Assembly (NCBI RefSeq): GCF_910578695.1
Contig: NZ_CAJTQJ010000008.1
Location: forward strand, 19,367-73,871
Origin: an uncultured Brachyspira sp.
Lineage (GTDB): Bacteria; Spirochaetota; Brachyspiria; Brachyspirales; Brachyspiraceae
DNA length: 54,505 nucleotides
Reading direction: 5' to 3'
Part shown: positions 42,342 through 51,282 of the stretch, piece after piece
Position numbering within the stretch: the first letter of the stretch is position 1
Layout: every line of letters begins with the position of its first letter
Program-made: the position numbers and the translations under genes
Notes under the pieces: model-generated
Database searches by the model: none
The model's input: only the letters and a program-made list of their open reading frames with translations
Told to the model about the DNA's origin: nothing

Positions 42342-43991
42342 ATGGATAATAAAATGTTTTGTTATCAATGTCAGGAAACAATGAATAATACAGGCTGTGT
42401 TGTATCAGGAGTATGCGGTAAAAAGCCAGATTTAGCATATTTAGAAGATTTACTTGTACATATAACTAAAGGGCTTTCTAATATAACAACTGCTGTAAGA
42501 AAAGAAGGCGGAAAAGTAGATAAAAAAATAAATCATGATATAACATTCAATTTATTTGCTACAATAACAAATGCTAACTTTGATAAAGAAGTTTTTTATA
42601 AAAGAATAGAATATACTTCAAAACTTTGTAATGAATTGGCAAATCAGGTAAAGGATAAATCATTAATACTTGAAGAATCTTTGTGGACACCTAAAAGTAA
42701 GGAAGATATAGATGCTAAATCAAAAACTGTAGGTATATTAGAAGAAAAAAATGAAGATATAAGAAGCTTAAAAGAAACAGTTGTATATGGAGTCAAAGGA
42801 TTAAGTGCTTATATAAGACATGCCAATATGCTTGATTATGAGAATGAAGAAGTGGATGCATTCATACAAAAAGCTTTAAATGAAACATTAAGAAATGATA
42901 TAAATAGCGATGAACTTTTAGCATTAGTGCTTGAAACAGGAAAAAATGGAGTTGATGGAATGGCTTTACTTGATAAGGCTAATACTTCTACTTATGGAAA
43001 CCCAGAAATTACAAAAGTTAATATAGGTGTTGGCACCAATCCTGGTATATTAGTTTCAGGTCATGATTTAAAAGATATAGAAATATTATTAAAACAAACA
43101 GAAGGTACTGGAGTAGATGTATATACCCATTCAGAAATGCTTCCTGCACATTATTATCCTGAATTAAAAAAATATAAACATTTTGTAGGAAATTACGGCG
43201 GAGCTTGGTGGGATCAAAGAAAAGATTTTGAAAACTTTAATGGTCCAATACTTATGACTACAAACTGTATAGTACCGCCTTTAGAAAGTTATAAAGATAG
43301 AGTATATACAACAGGTGCTGCTGGTTATGAAGGATTGAAACATATAGAAAGTCATGCTGATAAAGAAAATGATAAAGATTTTACTTCTATAATAGAACAT
43401 GCAAAAAAATGTAAAGCTCCTAAAGAAATAGAAAGCGGTTTTATAGTAGGAGGATTTGCACATAATCAGGTTTTATCTCTTAAAGATAAGATAGCAGAAG
43501 CTGTTAAATCCGGTGCTATAAAAAGATTCATTGTAATGGGCGGTTGTGATGGAAGACATAAAGAAAGAGAATACTATACTGAGTTTGCTAAAAAACTTCC
43601 AAAAGACACTGTAATATTAACTGCGGGCTGTGCTAAATATAGATATAATAAATTAGATTTAGGAGATATTAATGGAATACCTAGAGTATTAGATGCAGGA
43701 CAATGTAACGATTCTTATTCATTGGCGGTTATTGCTTTGGGACTTAAAGATTTATTTGGTTTAGATGATATTAATGATTTACCTATAGTTTATAATATAG
43801 CTTGGTATGAACAGAAAGCTGTAATAGTTTTACTTTCGCTTCTATATTTAGGAGTTAAAAATATACATCTTGGACCTACTGTACCAGGATTCTTATCGCC
43901 TAATGTAGTTAATATATTAGTTTCAAAATTTGGTATAAATATAATAACGAATGCTGATGATGATTTGAAAAAATTTAATTTAACTGCATAA
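42342..43991 (+). CDS. hcp: Hybrid cluster protein (hydroxylamine reductase)
   Basis: The 549-residue Hcp carries the N-terminal CX2CX8CX5C cluster ligands (Cys7, 10, 19, 25), as in strict anaerobes with a [4Fe-4S] cluster, and hybrid-cluster ligands such as the CDGRHKE, AGCAKYRYN, and AGQCND segments. Hcp reduces nitric oxide and/or hydroxylamine and, in enteric bacteria, acts in protein S-nitrosylation. GGAGG lies upstream of the ATG. The 3' end and terminator are duplicated 2,371 bp upstream. It forms an operon with the Rrf2 regulator. Confidence 0.95.
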   Translation: MDNKMFCYQCQETMNNTGCVVSGVCGKKPDLAYLEDLLVHITKGLSNITTAVRKEGGKVDKKINHDITFNLFATITNANFDKEVFYKRIEYTSKLCNELANQVKDKSLILEESLWTPKSKEDIDAKSKTVGILEEKNEDIRSLKETVVYGVKGLSAYIRHANMLDYENEEVDAFIQKALNETLRNDINSDELLALVLETGKNGVDGMALLDKANTSTYGNPEITKVNIGVGTNPGILVSGHDLKDIEILLKQTEGTGVDVYTHSEMLPAHYYPELKKYKHFVGNYGGAWWDQRKDFENFNGPILMTTNCIVPPLESYKDRVYTTGAAGYEGLKHIESHADKENDKDFTSIIEHAKKCKAPKEIESGFIVGGFAHNQVLSLKDKIAEAVKSGAIKRFIVMGGCDGRHKEREYYTEFAKKLPKDTVILTAGCAKYRYNKLDLGDINGIPRVLDAGQCNDSYSLAVIALGLKDLFGLDDINDLPIVYNIAWYEQKAVIVLLSLLYLGVKNIHLGPTVPGFLSPNVVNILVSKFGINIITNADDDLKKFNLTA

Positions 43992-44144
43992 AATATAATA
44001 ACAGAGCTTAACTTTATTAAAATTAGGTTCTGTTATTTTTTAATTAAAAAAATTATCATCTGTTCTCGCTTCTAAATTTTGCAGGGTCTGTGAATGGGCG
44101 TCTGCCTTGAAATTTTGATAAATAAACTATATTGCTTGCTATAT
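43902..44144. repeat. 243-bp direct repeat, right copy
   Basis: This is the intact-context copy of the repeat at 41531-41773. It spans the last codons of hcp, the terminator and the C-terminal codons of the convergent nuclease gene, both of which are complete here. It is therefore probably the source sequence. Confidence 0.95.
43997..44041 (+). terminator. Terminator of hcp
   Basis: A 15-bp stem, AATAACAGAGCTTAA / TTAGGTTCTGTTATT (two G-U pairs), lies six bases after the stop and is followed by T's. An identical copy is at 41626-41670. Confidence 0.85.
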
Positions 44145-45027
44145 TTATAAATCCGTTATCTCCGTATTTCATTATTGTTTCTTTTGCCTGCTTATCTTTC
44201 ATCATAAAATATGCTAATGGAATATCATCTATAAATAAATGACATAAAATTCGTCCGAAAATATCATAAGAACTTATAAGCATATTAATACTTGATGCAT
44301 TTTTTATTTTTTCTTCAACATAGTTTTTTACATTGCTCCCATAATCTTGCTTAAGTTCAGGTGCATCAAGCCCTATGAATCTGTAATAATTGTCTTTGTA
44401 TTTTATAGTATCTCCGTCTATTACATTTATAAAATCTTTATTAAGGGAAACTAAATATTTTGACAGCTCTTTATTATAATTAGAATCTATTTTATAAAAG
44501 TCTTTATTTGTTAATGATAAGAAGATTTTTGCATTATTAATATCTCTCAAAGTTAAATATTCTTCGCTTTTTATATCATTTATACTAAGAATTACTCTGC
44601 AGTAATGAGCATTAAAAAACTTTAATTTATCTGCAAGCTTATCATCGCTTGTATAAAACATAATACTATTTTTAAAAAGCAGAGTATAAATAAAAAATCT
44701 AAAACTTCCGATATATTTTACGCTTGGAAAATAAGTATTTATATATTTTTTATCTTCGTTTTTAATCTTTAGAAAATAATTATAAACATAAACTTCATCT
44801 CTGTTTTTTATATAATCATAAATAATGCTTGTTTTATTATTATTTATCATACTTATTACAGACTTTGAATCAATGAATAAATCTTTATTATTATATTTAC
44901 TATTCTTATTATGCTTACTGCTTTTAAAATCAGAAGTTTTTAAAACAAAAGTAAAAGATAATATTATAAAAGCAGAAAAAATAAGAGATTTTATAATCTT
45001 TTCATTTTTTTTATTAGAAGTTCGCAT
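44056..45027 (-). CDS. Membrane-anchored thermonuclease (SNase)-family protein
   Basis: The 323-residue protein has a hydrophobic N-terminal segment (about 13-30), an uncharacterised middle, and a C-terminal staphylococcal-nuclease domain (about 200-310) with VIDGDTIKY, YRFIGLDAPEL (Asp/Arg/Glu of the active site) and DIFGRILCHLFID. SNase enzymes cut DNA and RNA with Ca2+. The anchor suggests action outside the cytoplasmic membrane, for nutrient nucleic acids or defence. It overlaps the thiE 3' end by 37 bp, with a GAGGAT site inside thiE. Its 3' end is duplicated in the repeat near trxB. Confidence 0.82.
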   Translation of the reverse strand: MRTSNKKNEKIIKSLIFSAFIILSFTFVLKTSDFKSSKHNKNSKYNNKDLFIDSKSVISMINNNKTSIIYDYIKNRDEVYVYNYFLKIKNEDKKYINTYFPSVKYIGSFRFFIYTLLFKNSIMFYTSDDKLADKLKFFNAHYCRVILSINDIKSEEYLTLRDINNAKIFLSLTNKDFYKIDSNYNKELSKYLVSLNKDFINVIDGDTIKYKDNYYRFIGLDAPELKQDYGSNVKNYVEEKIKNASSINMLISSYDIFGRILCHLFIDDIPLAYFMMKDKQAKETIMKYGDNGFINIASNIVYLSKFQGRRPFTDPAKFRSENR

Positions 45028-45692
45028 TTAGATTTTATATCCTCAGAAGATACTATTTCTGTAATCATGCATAAACTCATAGCCTTATGTTCTATAAGAA
45101 TATCCATATTATTTAATTTTATGCCTCCTATACAGACAAAAGGAATATCCAAATTTTTAACTACATAATCAAGATAATTAATTCCAGCAGCTTTATTAGC
45201 ATCTGGTTTAGTATTAGTAGGAAATATAGGACCTATGCCTATATAGTCTGCAGAGGTATTAACAGCCTCAATAGCTTCTTTTTCATTCGTAGTAGAAAGC
45301 CCTATAATTTTATCATATCCTACTATTTTTCTTACTGCCTCTATAGGCATATCTTTCTGCCCTATATGAACTCCGTCAGCTTCGACAGCAATAGCTAAGT
45401 CAGCATAATCATCTATTATAAATAAAGCCTTATATTCTTTTGTAAGTTCTCTAATCTTTAAACATTCATCATATTTTTCACGCATATATTTATTAGGATT
45501 ATCTTTTTCTCTATACTGTATTATCTTTATGCCTGCATCAAGCATTGATTTTACAACTTCTACATTATTTAGTCCATTAGAAAAATCTTCTGCCGTAGTA
45601 CAGTATATAGAATCCTGAAAATATTTATCTTTTAAGATTTTTCTTCTCTCTTTAATATCATTAATACTTACTATATTTTTTATATAATTCAT
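44991..45692 (-). CDS. thiE: Thiamine-phosphate synthase
   Basis: The 233-residue TIM-barrel enzyme couples the thiazole and pyrimidine halves of thiamine. It shows IIQYREKD, FIIDDYADLAIAVEADGVHIGQKDMP, IGLSTTNEKEA, YIGIGPIFPTNTKPDA and the glycine-rich VCIGGI phosphate site. The N-terminal 25-30 residues extend beyond the usual start, but AGGA precedes the chosen ATG. No other thi gene or TPP riboswitch is visible here, so its role in salvage or de novo synthesis is undecided. The nuclease gene overlaps its end. Confidence 0.93.
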   Translation of the reverse strand: MNYIKNIVSINDIKERRKILKDKYFQDSIYCTTAEDFSNGLNNVEVVKSMLDAGIKIIQYREKDNPNKYMREKYDECLKIRELTKEYKALFIIDDYADLAIAVEADGVHIGQKDMPIEAVRKIVGYDKIIGLSTTNEKEAIEAVNTSADYIGIGPIFPTNTKPDANKAAGINYLDYVVKNLDIPFVCIGGIKLNNMDILIEHKAMSLCMITEIVSSEDIKSKCELLIKKMKRL

Positions 45693-46241
45693 AAAATAAT
45701 CCTAAAGTTTTTATATATTCTATTACAGTTTAATCATTTTTTCAAATATAATTTTTTTATCAGCAATAATTACAGAAGTATTTTTATTTACTTAAATATT
45801 TTTTTTGATATACTAATATATACATAATAGAAATATTATGCTTTGGGATTATTGAATTAAATAAAATTTTTTAAAGCGATAATAAAAACTAATAATTTTT
45901 TAAATGCTTGAAGACTAAATATAAAAATTATGAGTGCCTGATATTCGTAAGAATTGCAGAGCAAATTAATTTTAAAGCGATAAATGAGCAGTTTATAAAT
46001 TATATTTAACTAAGCAGACGCCAAAGGCATACTTCGTCGGCAATAATAAAAACAATTTTTATTATCAGTAATAAAAAAGTTTATAGCTAGCAATAAAATA
46101 AAAAACTTGTGAGTATCTTATATTTATGATGATGACAGGAATTATATTAACAATAATTTATGAATTATAATAGTTGTATTATTATATAAATTATTATATA
46201 ATAATTGGCTAATGAAAATAATTTTGGAGGTTTAAAAAATT
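45693..46241. other. Intergenic region with dispersed repeat, long copy
   Basis: This 549-bp gap has no gene. Bases 45916-46094 contain the longer, inverted version of the element at 1-98. A direct match to bases 99-123 lies at 45787-45812. A perfect 10-bp inverted repeat, ATAATAAAAA / TTTTTATTAT, occupies 46043-46065, and a GACG...CGTC pair lies just before it. Confidence 0.55.
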
Positions 46242-46976
46242 ATGGCAAATCCTGTTTTACAAGAAAAAGCATTTGATTATGAGCTTAGAAATGAAAATGA
46301 AGGTACAATGACTCTTAATGGAGCAATAAACAAATCAATAATGCTTACATTAATATTAATGCTTTCTGCTATGGTGAGTGTATTTTTTGTTTTAGCAAAA
46401 AGACCAGATATGCTTTATCCTGCAGCATTAGTTTCATCTATTGGTGCTTTTGTTTTAGCTTTAATAATGACTTTTAAAAAAGAATTGGCTAAAGTTTTTT
46501 CTATACTTTATGCTATACTTGAAGGTGTTGCTATTGGGGCTGTTTCTTATATTTTTAATGCTGTTTATGAAGGCATAGTTGTGCAGGCTGTATTTCTTAC
46601 ATTTTTAGATTTGTTTATAATGCTGATATTATACAGATTTAGAATAATAAGAGTAACTGATAAATTAAGAAGTGTAATAACTGTATCTACATTATGCATA
46701 GGCATTGTATATTTAATTAATTTTATAATGTCATTCTTTGGTATGAGAGTGCCTTTTTTATATGGTTCAAGTCCTTTGAGTATTGGTATAAGCATTGTAA
46801 TAGTTCTTATTGCTTCTTTCAATCTTCTTTTGGATTTTGATTTTATGGAGAAAGGCGAAGAATATAATATGCCTAAATATTTTGAGTGGTATGCTGCTTT
46901 TGGGCTTCTTGTTACTTTGGTATGGCTTTATTTGGAAATACTAAAACTTTTAGCTAAAGTAAGAAACAGAGATTAA
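46242..46976 (+). CDS. Bax inhibitor-1 / YccA-family membrane protein
   Basis: The 244-residue protein has seven predicted transmembrane helices and the BI-1/YccA arrangement: an N-terminal LNGAINKSIMLTLILM, the ILEGVAIGAVSYIFN segment in the middle, and LNLLLDFDFMEKGEEYNMPKYFEWYAAFGLLVTLVWLY with the conserved Asp pair of pH-gated calcium leak channels such as BsYetJ. In bacteria these proteins affect membrane calcium or FtsH proteolysis. The gene is monocistronic with GGAGG ten bases upstream and a strong terminator downstream. Confidence 0.9.
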   Translation: MANPVLQEKAFDYELRNENEGTMTLNGAINKSIMLTLILMLSAMVSVFFVLAKRPDMLYPAALVSSIGAFVLALIMTFKKELAKVFSILYAILEGVAIGAVSYIFNAVYEGIVVQAVFLTFLDLFIMLILYRFRIIRVTDKLRSVITVSTLCIGIVYLINFIMSFFGMRVPFLYGSSPLSIGISIVIVLIASFNLLLDFDFMEKGEEYNMPKYFEWYAAFGLLVTLVWLYLEILKLLAKVRNRD

Positions 46977-46998
46977 AATTAATAATTATATTTTATAG

Positions 46999-47029
46999 GC
47001 ATGCATATTAATTTATGCATGCTTTTTTT
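46999..47029 (+). terminator. Terminator of the BI-1 family gene
   Basis: A perfect 9-bp stem, GCATGCATA / TATGCATGC, has a 6-base loop and is followed by seven T's, 22 bases beyond the stop. Confidence 0.85.
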
Positions 47030-47273
47030 ATTTGCATTATGAATATTATTTGCGGTTTGTAAATCAATAAAAAAATGCAAATATTTTTTGTGATTAATTT
47101 TTTTTAATTTTATTTATAATACTAAATATATATTTTGCAAACATTTCAAAGCCTTATTATTAGAAACGGATTTTATTTTTTAAATAAATACTGAAATAAA
47201 AAAATATTGATAATATTATATTAATAAAATAAAAAACTTTGAGTAAAAGCCGTTTAATTAAAAATATAATTGA

Positions 47274-47660
47274 TTATTTTTTATAACATTTAATATATTT
47301 ATTTGTTAAGTTAGAGTCTTGGCATTTTTCATATTTAACCGTAACAGAAGAACCATCAGAACTAAATCTTAATGTTCCTTTAAAAGCATAATCTTGAAAA
47401 TTATAATCAGTGCCTGAACCTGTTACATCCATATAATCACTTTGATTAAATGCAGGTTTATTAGTATTATCGCTAAAAGCTGCTCCAAATGTACAATCTT
47501 TTATTGATATCCATAAAGTATTATCTTTGCCATTAACTTCTATTTTTCCTGATGCATAATAATTCCCGTTATACTGTTCTATGCCTTTTGGGTCTTGTTT
47601 GCTTTTGCAGTTTATTAATAATATTATTAGTAATAATAGGATTAAAAATTTTTTATTCAT
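47274..47660 (-). CDS. Small putative lipoprotein
   Basis: The 128-residue product has a lipoprotein signal peptide (LLINC, Cys near residue 18) and a beta-rich mature part: YNGNYYASGKIEVNGKDNTLWISIKDCTF, then a C-terminal half with two further cysteines (KCQDSNLTNKYIKC). The pattern resembles small secreted beta-sandwich proteins, but no named family is recognised. AAGGA precedes the ATG. Single gene, function unknown. Confidence 0.75.
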   Translation of the reverse strand: MNKKFLILLLLIILLINCKSKQDPKGIEQYNGNYYASGKIEVNGKDNTLWISIKDCTFGAAFSDNTNKPAFNQSDYMDVTGSGTDYNFQDYAFKGTLRFSSDGSSVTVKYEKCQDSNLTNKYIKCYKK

Positions 47661-47978
47661 TTTAAAATTCCTTCTGATTAATTTTTATATATAAATATAC
47701 TCAAATATATATTTGTATTTGTAAATGAAAATAATATTATCCTAATATTTAATAAAATGAAAGTCAAACTTTAACTTTCTTATTTATTTTGAGTATTAAT
47801 TATAAGTTTTTTTAATTATTTAGAATATAAGTATTATCCAGTACTGATTTTTATATAAAAAGAATTTCAAGCATTTAAAAAATTAATATGACAAATTATT
47901 TATTACTATTCAATTAATTATTATTTAGTTTATAATATGATAATAAGTTTAGTTAAATAATAGGTGTTAAAAATATAA
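47661..47978. other. Divergent intergenic region
   Basis: 318 bases separate the small lipoprotein gene and the MATE gene. It is AT-rich, with no open frame, no RNA gene and no strong hairpin. Promoters for the two divergent genes presumably lie here, but no clear match was found. Confidence 0.5.
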
Positions 47979-49340
47979 ATGGCTAATCATATAGGAACAG
48001 ATCTTACAGAAGCAAAAGTTGTTCCCGCATTATTAAAATTGCTTATACCTATATTGCTTTCTAATATGCTTAATGTTGTATATAATATAGCAGATAGTAT
48101 TTGGATAGGCAATATTATAGGACCGCTTGGACTTTCTGCAGTCGCTGTAAGTTTTCCAATAATGCTTATAATGGGTTCTTTTGCTTTTGGTGTTAATATG
48201 GCTAATGGCGTTATAGTTTCTCAATATTATGGGTCTAAAGATTATGATACTGTAAGCTATGTTATAAAGGTATCCACAACTTTGGGAGTTATAATATTAA
48301 TTTCTGTAGGTTCTTTAATGTTAATATTTTCAAAAAATATATTAATAATGATGGAAACTCCTAAAAATGCTATGGATATGGCATTAATATATTTGAGAAT
48401 ATCTATTTTGGGTATGCCTTTTGCTTATACTTACTTTTTTATTTCTTCCATATTAAGAGCTGTAGGCGATACAGTAAGACCATTAATATTTTTAATAATA
48501 TCTTCATTACTTAATATAATGTTAGACCCTATACTTATAAAAGGTTTTTGGATAATACCTGCAATGGGGCTTCAGGGTGCTGCTATTGCTACGGTAATTT
48601 CTCAATTTACTTCAGTATTAATAAGCATAACTTATCTTAGAATAAAAAACAGCTTTATAAAAATCAATCCTTTTATATTTACATTTGATTTAAAAATGAC
48701 TAAAAAAATACTCAAATTAGGAGTACCAATTTCATTTAATCAATTTATAGTAGCTTTCGGCTGGCTTGTAATAACCAGACTTATAAGCAGTTTCGGAGAT
48801 GCTGCGAGTGCAACTGTTGCAATAGTAAATAGAGTAGAATCTCTTTTTATTATGCCTATGGGTGCTTTGGGAAATGCTGTTATGACAATGTCTGCACAGA
48901 ATATCGGGGCTAAAAAATTAGATAGAGTAAAAGAAATTCTAAAAAGCGGAATTATCATAGGGCTTATAATCTCTTCTATTATGAGTATATTTTCAATTAC
49001 TAATCCTTATCTTCTCATAAGAATGTTTACAAAAGATATGCAGGTTTTTGAATATGCAAGAAGCTATATTTATACTATAATGCCTATATTTATTTTTTAT
49101 TCTATAATGTTTGTATGTAATGGTGTTATAAACGGAGCTGGAAAAACTATAGTTATAATGGCTTTTACAACATCAACAACATTAATTCTAAGAACTATTT
49201 TAGCTTATGCATTATCGCCTCATTTTGAGCTTGTAGGTATATGGTTTTCTATGGGTATATGCTATATAATTAATACTTTTTTTAGTATGTATTATTTAAA
49301 ATCAAATAAATGGCAGAAGAATTCAAATATGACTTTATAA
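47979..49340 (+). CDS. MATE-family efflux transporter
   Basis: The 453-residue protein has twelve predicted helices in two similar halves, with family motifs such as SNMLNVVYNIADSIWIGN near the start and MDMALIYLRISILGMPFAY, then GAMGNAVMTMSAQNIGAKK-type sequence in the second half (here GALGNAVMTMSAQNIGAKK, 307-325 region). MATE exporters use Na+ or H+ to expel cationic drugs or metabolites. The substrate is unknown. The ATG is preceded by AGGTG at a rather long spacing. The stop overlaps the convergent methyltransferase stop by six bases. Confidence 0.92.
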   Translation: MANHIGTDLTEAKVVPALLKLLIPILLSNMLNVVYNIADSIWIGNIIGPLGLSAVAVSFPIMLIMGSFAFGVNMANGVIVSQYYGSKDYDTVSYVIKVSTTLGVIILISVGSLMLIFSKNILIMMETPKNAMDMALIYLRISILGMPFAYTYFFISSILRAVGDTVRPLIFLIISSLLNIMLDPILIKGFWIIPAMGLQGAAIATVISQFTSVLISITYLRIKNSFIKINPFIFTFDLKMTKKILKLGVPISFNQFIVAFGWLVITRLISSFGDAASATVAIVNRVESLFIMPMGALGNAVMTMSAQNIGAKKLDRVKEILKSGIIIGLIISSIMSIFSITNPYLLIRMFTKDMQVFEYARSYIYTIMPIFIFYSIMFVCNGVINGAGKTIVIMAFTTSTTLILRTILAYALSPHFELVGIWFSMGICYIINTFFSMYYLKSNKWQKNSNMTL

Positions 49341-50267
49341 ATTTAAATCAAATTGACAGCATTCATCTAATAATCTTTTATTTGCTGTATTTGTATTGTT
49401 AGCATCAATGTCTATACCTATATAATACCTATTTGTATTTTTAGCGGCTACGCAAGTTGTTCCAGAACCTACGAAAGGATCTAAAATAATAGCATTTTCT
49501 TTTGTTACCAATGATATTAATAATTCCATTAACTTTACAGGTTTTTGATTAACATGCATACCAGAATCGTATTTTGTTGTATCTACTTTTATTATATTGT
49601 CATAAAAATTATTACCTTTATGATTTATACAATATTTTTTTATTGCGTCCTCATTCCAAGCACCAACATCATTATTTATTACATTATCTGCTATTGTAGA
49701 GCCTATTTTATACGGTTTTTGAAACCATAATATAGGTTCAAACATTGGTCTTAAATTAGCAACTCTCCAGCCTTTCCATTTTTCATAATTTTCAGTATCA
49801 TTTCTTCTTTCATATATAGCAGAGAGTCTTTGAGCTTTAGATGCAGCAAAATTCTTTTCCCAAGCGAGCATATCTTTAAATGTGAAGCCTGCATCTTCAA
49901 GTGCTACTATACATCTATGAGCATATCTTCTTCCAGCAAAAATAAAACAGCTTGCTCCAGATTTTAAAACTCTAAGCCAATCTGAAGCCCAAGAAGAGCA
50001 CCATTCTTGATATTCTAAAGGTATTTTTTTATCTGCCTCACTCCAGCCATTTAAAGGCTTTCCTCTCCTTTTAAATAAAGTACCCATTTCTATTTGAGCA
50101 TTTGAAGTTCCGCCTAAAGCAGAATTTGAATTATTATGTAATATATCCCAATCTTCATAAGATATTCCATAAGGTATATCTGATATAATAGCATGTATAG
50201 TTTCGCTATCGATAGTTTTCATTATCTCTATTGAATCACCGCATATTATTTTATCTATAATAGTCAT
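49335..50267 (-). CDS. Type II DNA methyltransferase, partner of the HindIII-like enzyme
   Basis: The 310-residue beta-class amino-methyltransferase shows the catalytic motif IV as SDIPYG (29-34) and the SAM-binding motif I as DPFVGSGTT (263-271), with HVNQKPVKLMELLI just before it. DNA adenine or cytosine N-methylation is expected, most likely adenine given the partner. It starts four bases inside the restriction gene (ATGA overlap), so the two are translationally coupled, with restriction gene first. It protects host sites, probably AAGCTT if the partner's specificity is conserved. No separate control protein gene is present. Confidence 0.9.
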   Translation of the reverse strand: MTIIDKIICGDSIEIMKTIDSETIHAIISDIPYGISYEDWDILHNNSNSALGGTSNAQIEMGTLFKRRGKPLNGWSEADKKIPLEYQEWCSSWASDWLRVLKSGASCFIFAGRRYAHRCIVALEDAGFTFKDMLAWEKNFAASKAQRLSAIYERRNDTENYEKWKGWRVANLRPMFEPILWFQKPYKIGSTIADNVINNDVGAWNEDAIKKYCINHKGNNFYDNIIKVDTTKYDSGMHVNQKPVKLMELLISLVTKENAIILDPFVGSGTTCVAAKNTNRYYIGIDIDANNTNTANKRLLDECCQFDLNL

Positions 50268-51130
50268 AATTTAACCTTTTTAATAAAATCATCTATATGC
50301 TTAATTCTATCTTCTAATTTTTGAGATTTGAGCAATTCAGATATTGCTTGTTCTTTGGTATAGTTTTTTATTATATTTATTTCTTTCTCTAAATATAATT
50401 TTTCTTTTATTGATCTGTTTTTTATTATAGTAATTTGATTAATTAATGTATCATTAAAGTTGTCATCATCTATATTTATAGTGCTGCAAAATTCTTTATT
50501 AAAATTATCAAAAAAATTATTTTCACTATCTTTCAATGAAATTTTTTCTGAATATAAATTTCCAAAATTCCATATATTTTCCAAATTTATAAATTTATTT
50601 TCCTTAATTTTATTCTCTATTAAAAATATTAAATGTTCCCAACTTAGTAAACATACATTTTTTTCTAATGATTGTTTATAAATTTGGCTTTTTTTTCTAG
50701 GGTATTGGAAATATGGAGAACATAAAATAGAATAGTCTTCTTTTACTTTCCAATTAGAAAGAGCATTAATTTTAAAATCTTTTTGATTTTTAGCGGTTCT
50801 GCTCATTCTAAAAGATTTAGCATCTGCTACTAAAGAATATTTATGTATTTTAGATTCTGCATGTACATCTGCTGAGTTTCCTCTTTTTTTAAAAACATAA
50901 GAATTAAGACCTATTTCCCTAAAGGCTCTAGCCAAAACTATATCAGATAACTTTGAAAAAATTTTTTCTTCTGTAGTATCATGTCCTATTGACTCTGGTA
51001 TTATTCTTATATTATATATTATATCTAAAAAATTATTTGTATTAAAAATAATATCTTCTAGTTTTTCGGATATTTCATCAAATGTTAATTTTTCATATTT
51101 ATGTATTTCTTTAATTAATTTATTAAACAT
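50264..51130 (-). CDS. HindIII-like type II restriction endonuclease
   Basis: The 288-residue protein closely resembles HindIII from Haemophilus as remembered by the annotator. The catalytic segment LVADAKSFRMSRTAKNQKDF (100-119) contains the PD-(D/E)XK remnant Asp103-Ala-Lys105. SILCSPYFQYP, KSQIYKQSLEKNVCLLSWEH and the C-terminal INIIKNYTKEQAISELL continue the match. HindIII cuts A^AGCTT, so AAGCTT is the predicted target. GAGGA precedes the ATG. The gene is intact. It comes first in the pair, followed by the overlapping methyltransferase. Host AAGCTT sites do occur in the window, for example 357, 1952 and 41900, consistent with protection by methylation. Confidence 0.88.
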   Translation of the reverse strand: MFNKLIKEIHKYEKLTFDEISEKLEDIIFNTNNFLDIIYNIRIIPESIGHDTTEEKIFSKLSDIVLARAFREIGLNSYVFKKRGNSADVHAESKIHKYSLVADAKSFRMSRTAKNQKDFKINALSNWKVKEDYSILCSPYFQYPRKKSQIYKQSLEKNVCLLSWEHLIFLIENKIKENKFINLENIWNFGNLYSEKISLKDSENNFFDNFNKEFCSTINIDDDNFNDTLINQITIIKNRSIKEKLYLEKEINIIKNYTKEQAISELLKSQKLEDRIKHIDDFIKKVKL

Positions 51131-51213
51131 TTATTCCTCGTTATATTATTTTTATAATATATATTTATTACTATTTTTGTCAATGTATTTGCAGATTAGT
51201 ATAAAATAAAAAC

Positions 51214-51242
51214 TTGTAAAATTTCTGCTTATAGTATAGAAT
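51214..51242 (+). promoter_or_regulatory. Possible ileS promoter
   Basis: TTGTAA (51214-51219) and TAGAAT (51237-51242) are spaced 17 bp, about 40 bases before the ATG. No T-box leader fits in this short space. Confidence 0.4.
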
Positions 51243-51282
51243 TGAATATCTTTATAAAATAAAAAAATGGAGCAAAAATAAG

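Noticed and set aside
49335..51130. Mobile island around the restriction-modification pair
   Set aside because: No integrase, tRNA attachment site or flanking repeats were found, and base composition is like the surroundings.
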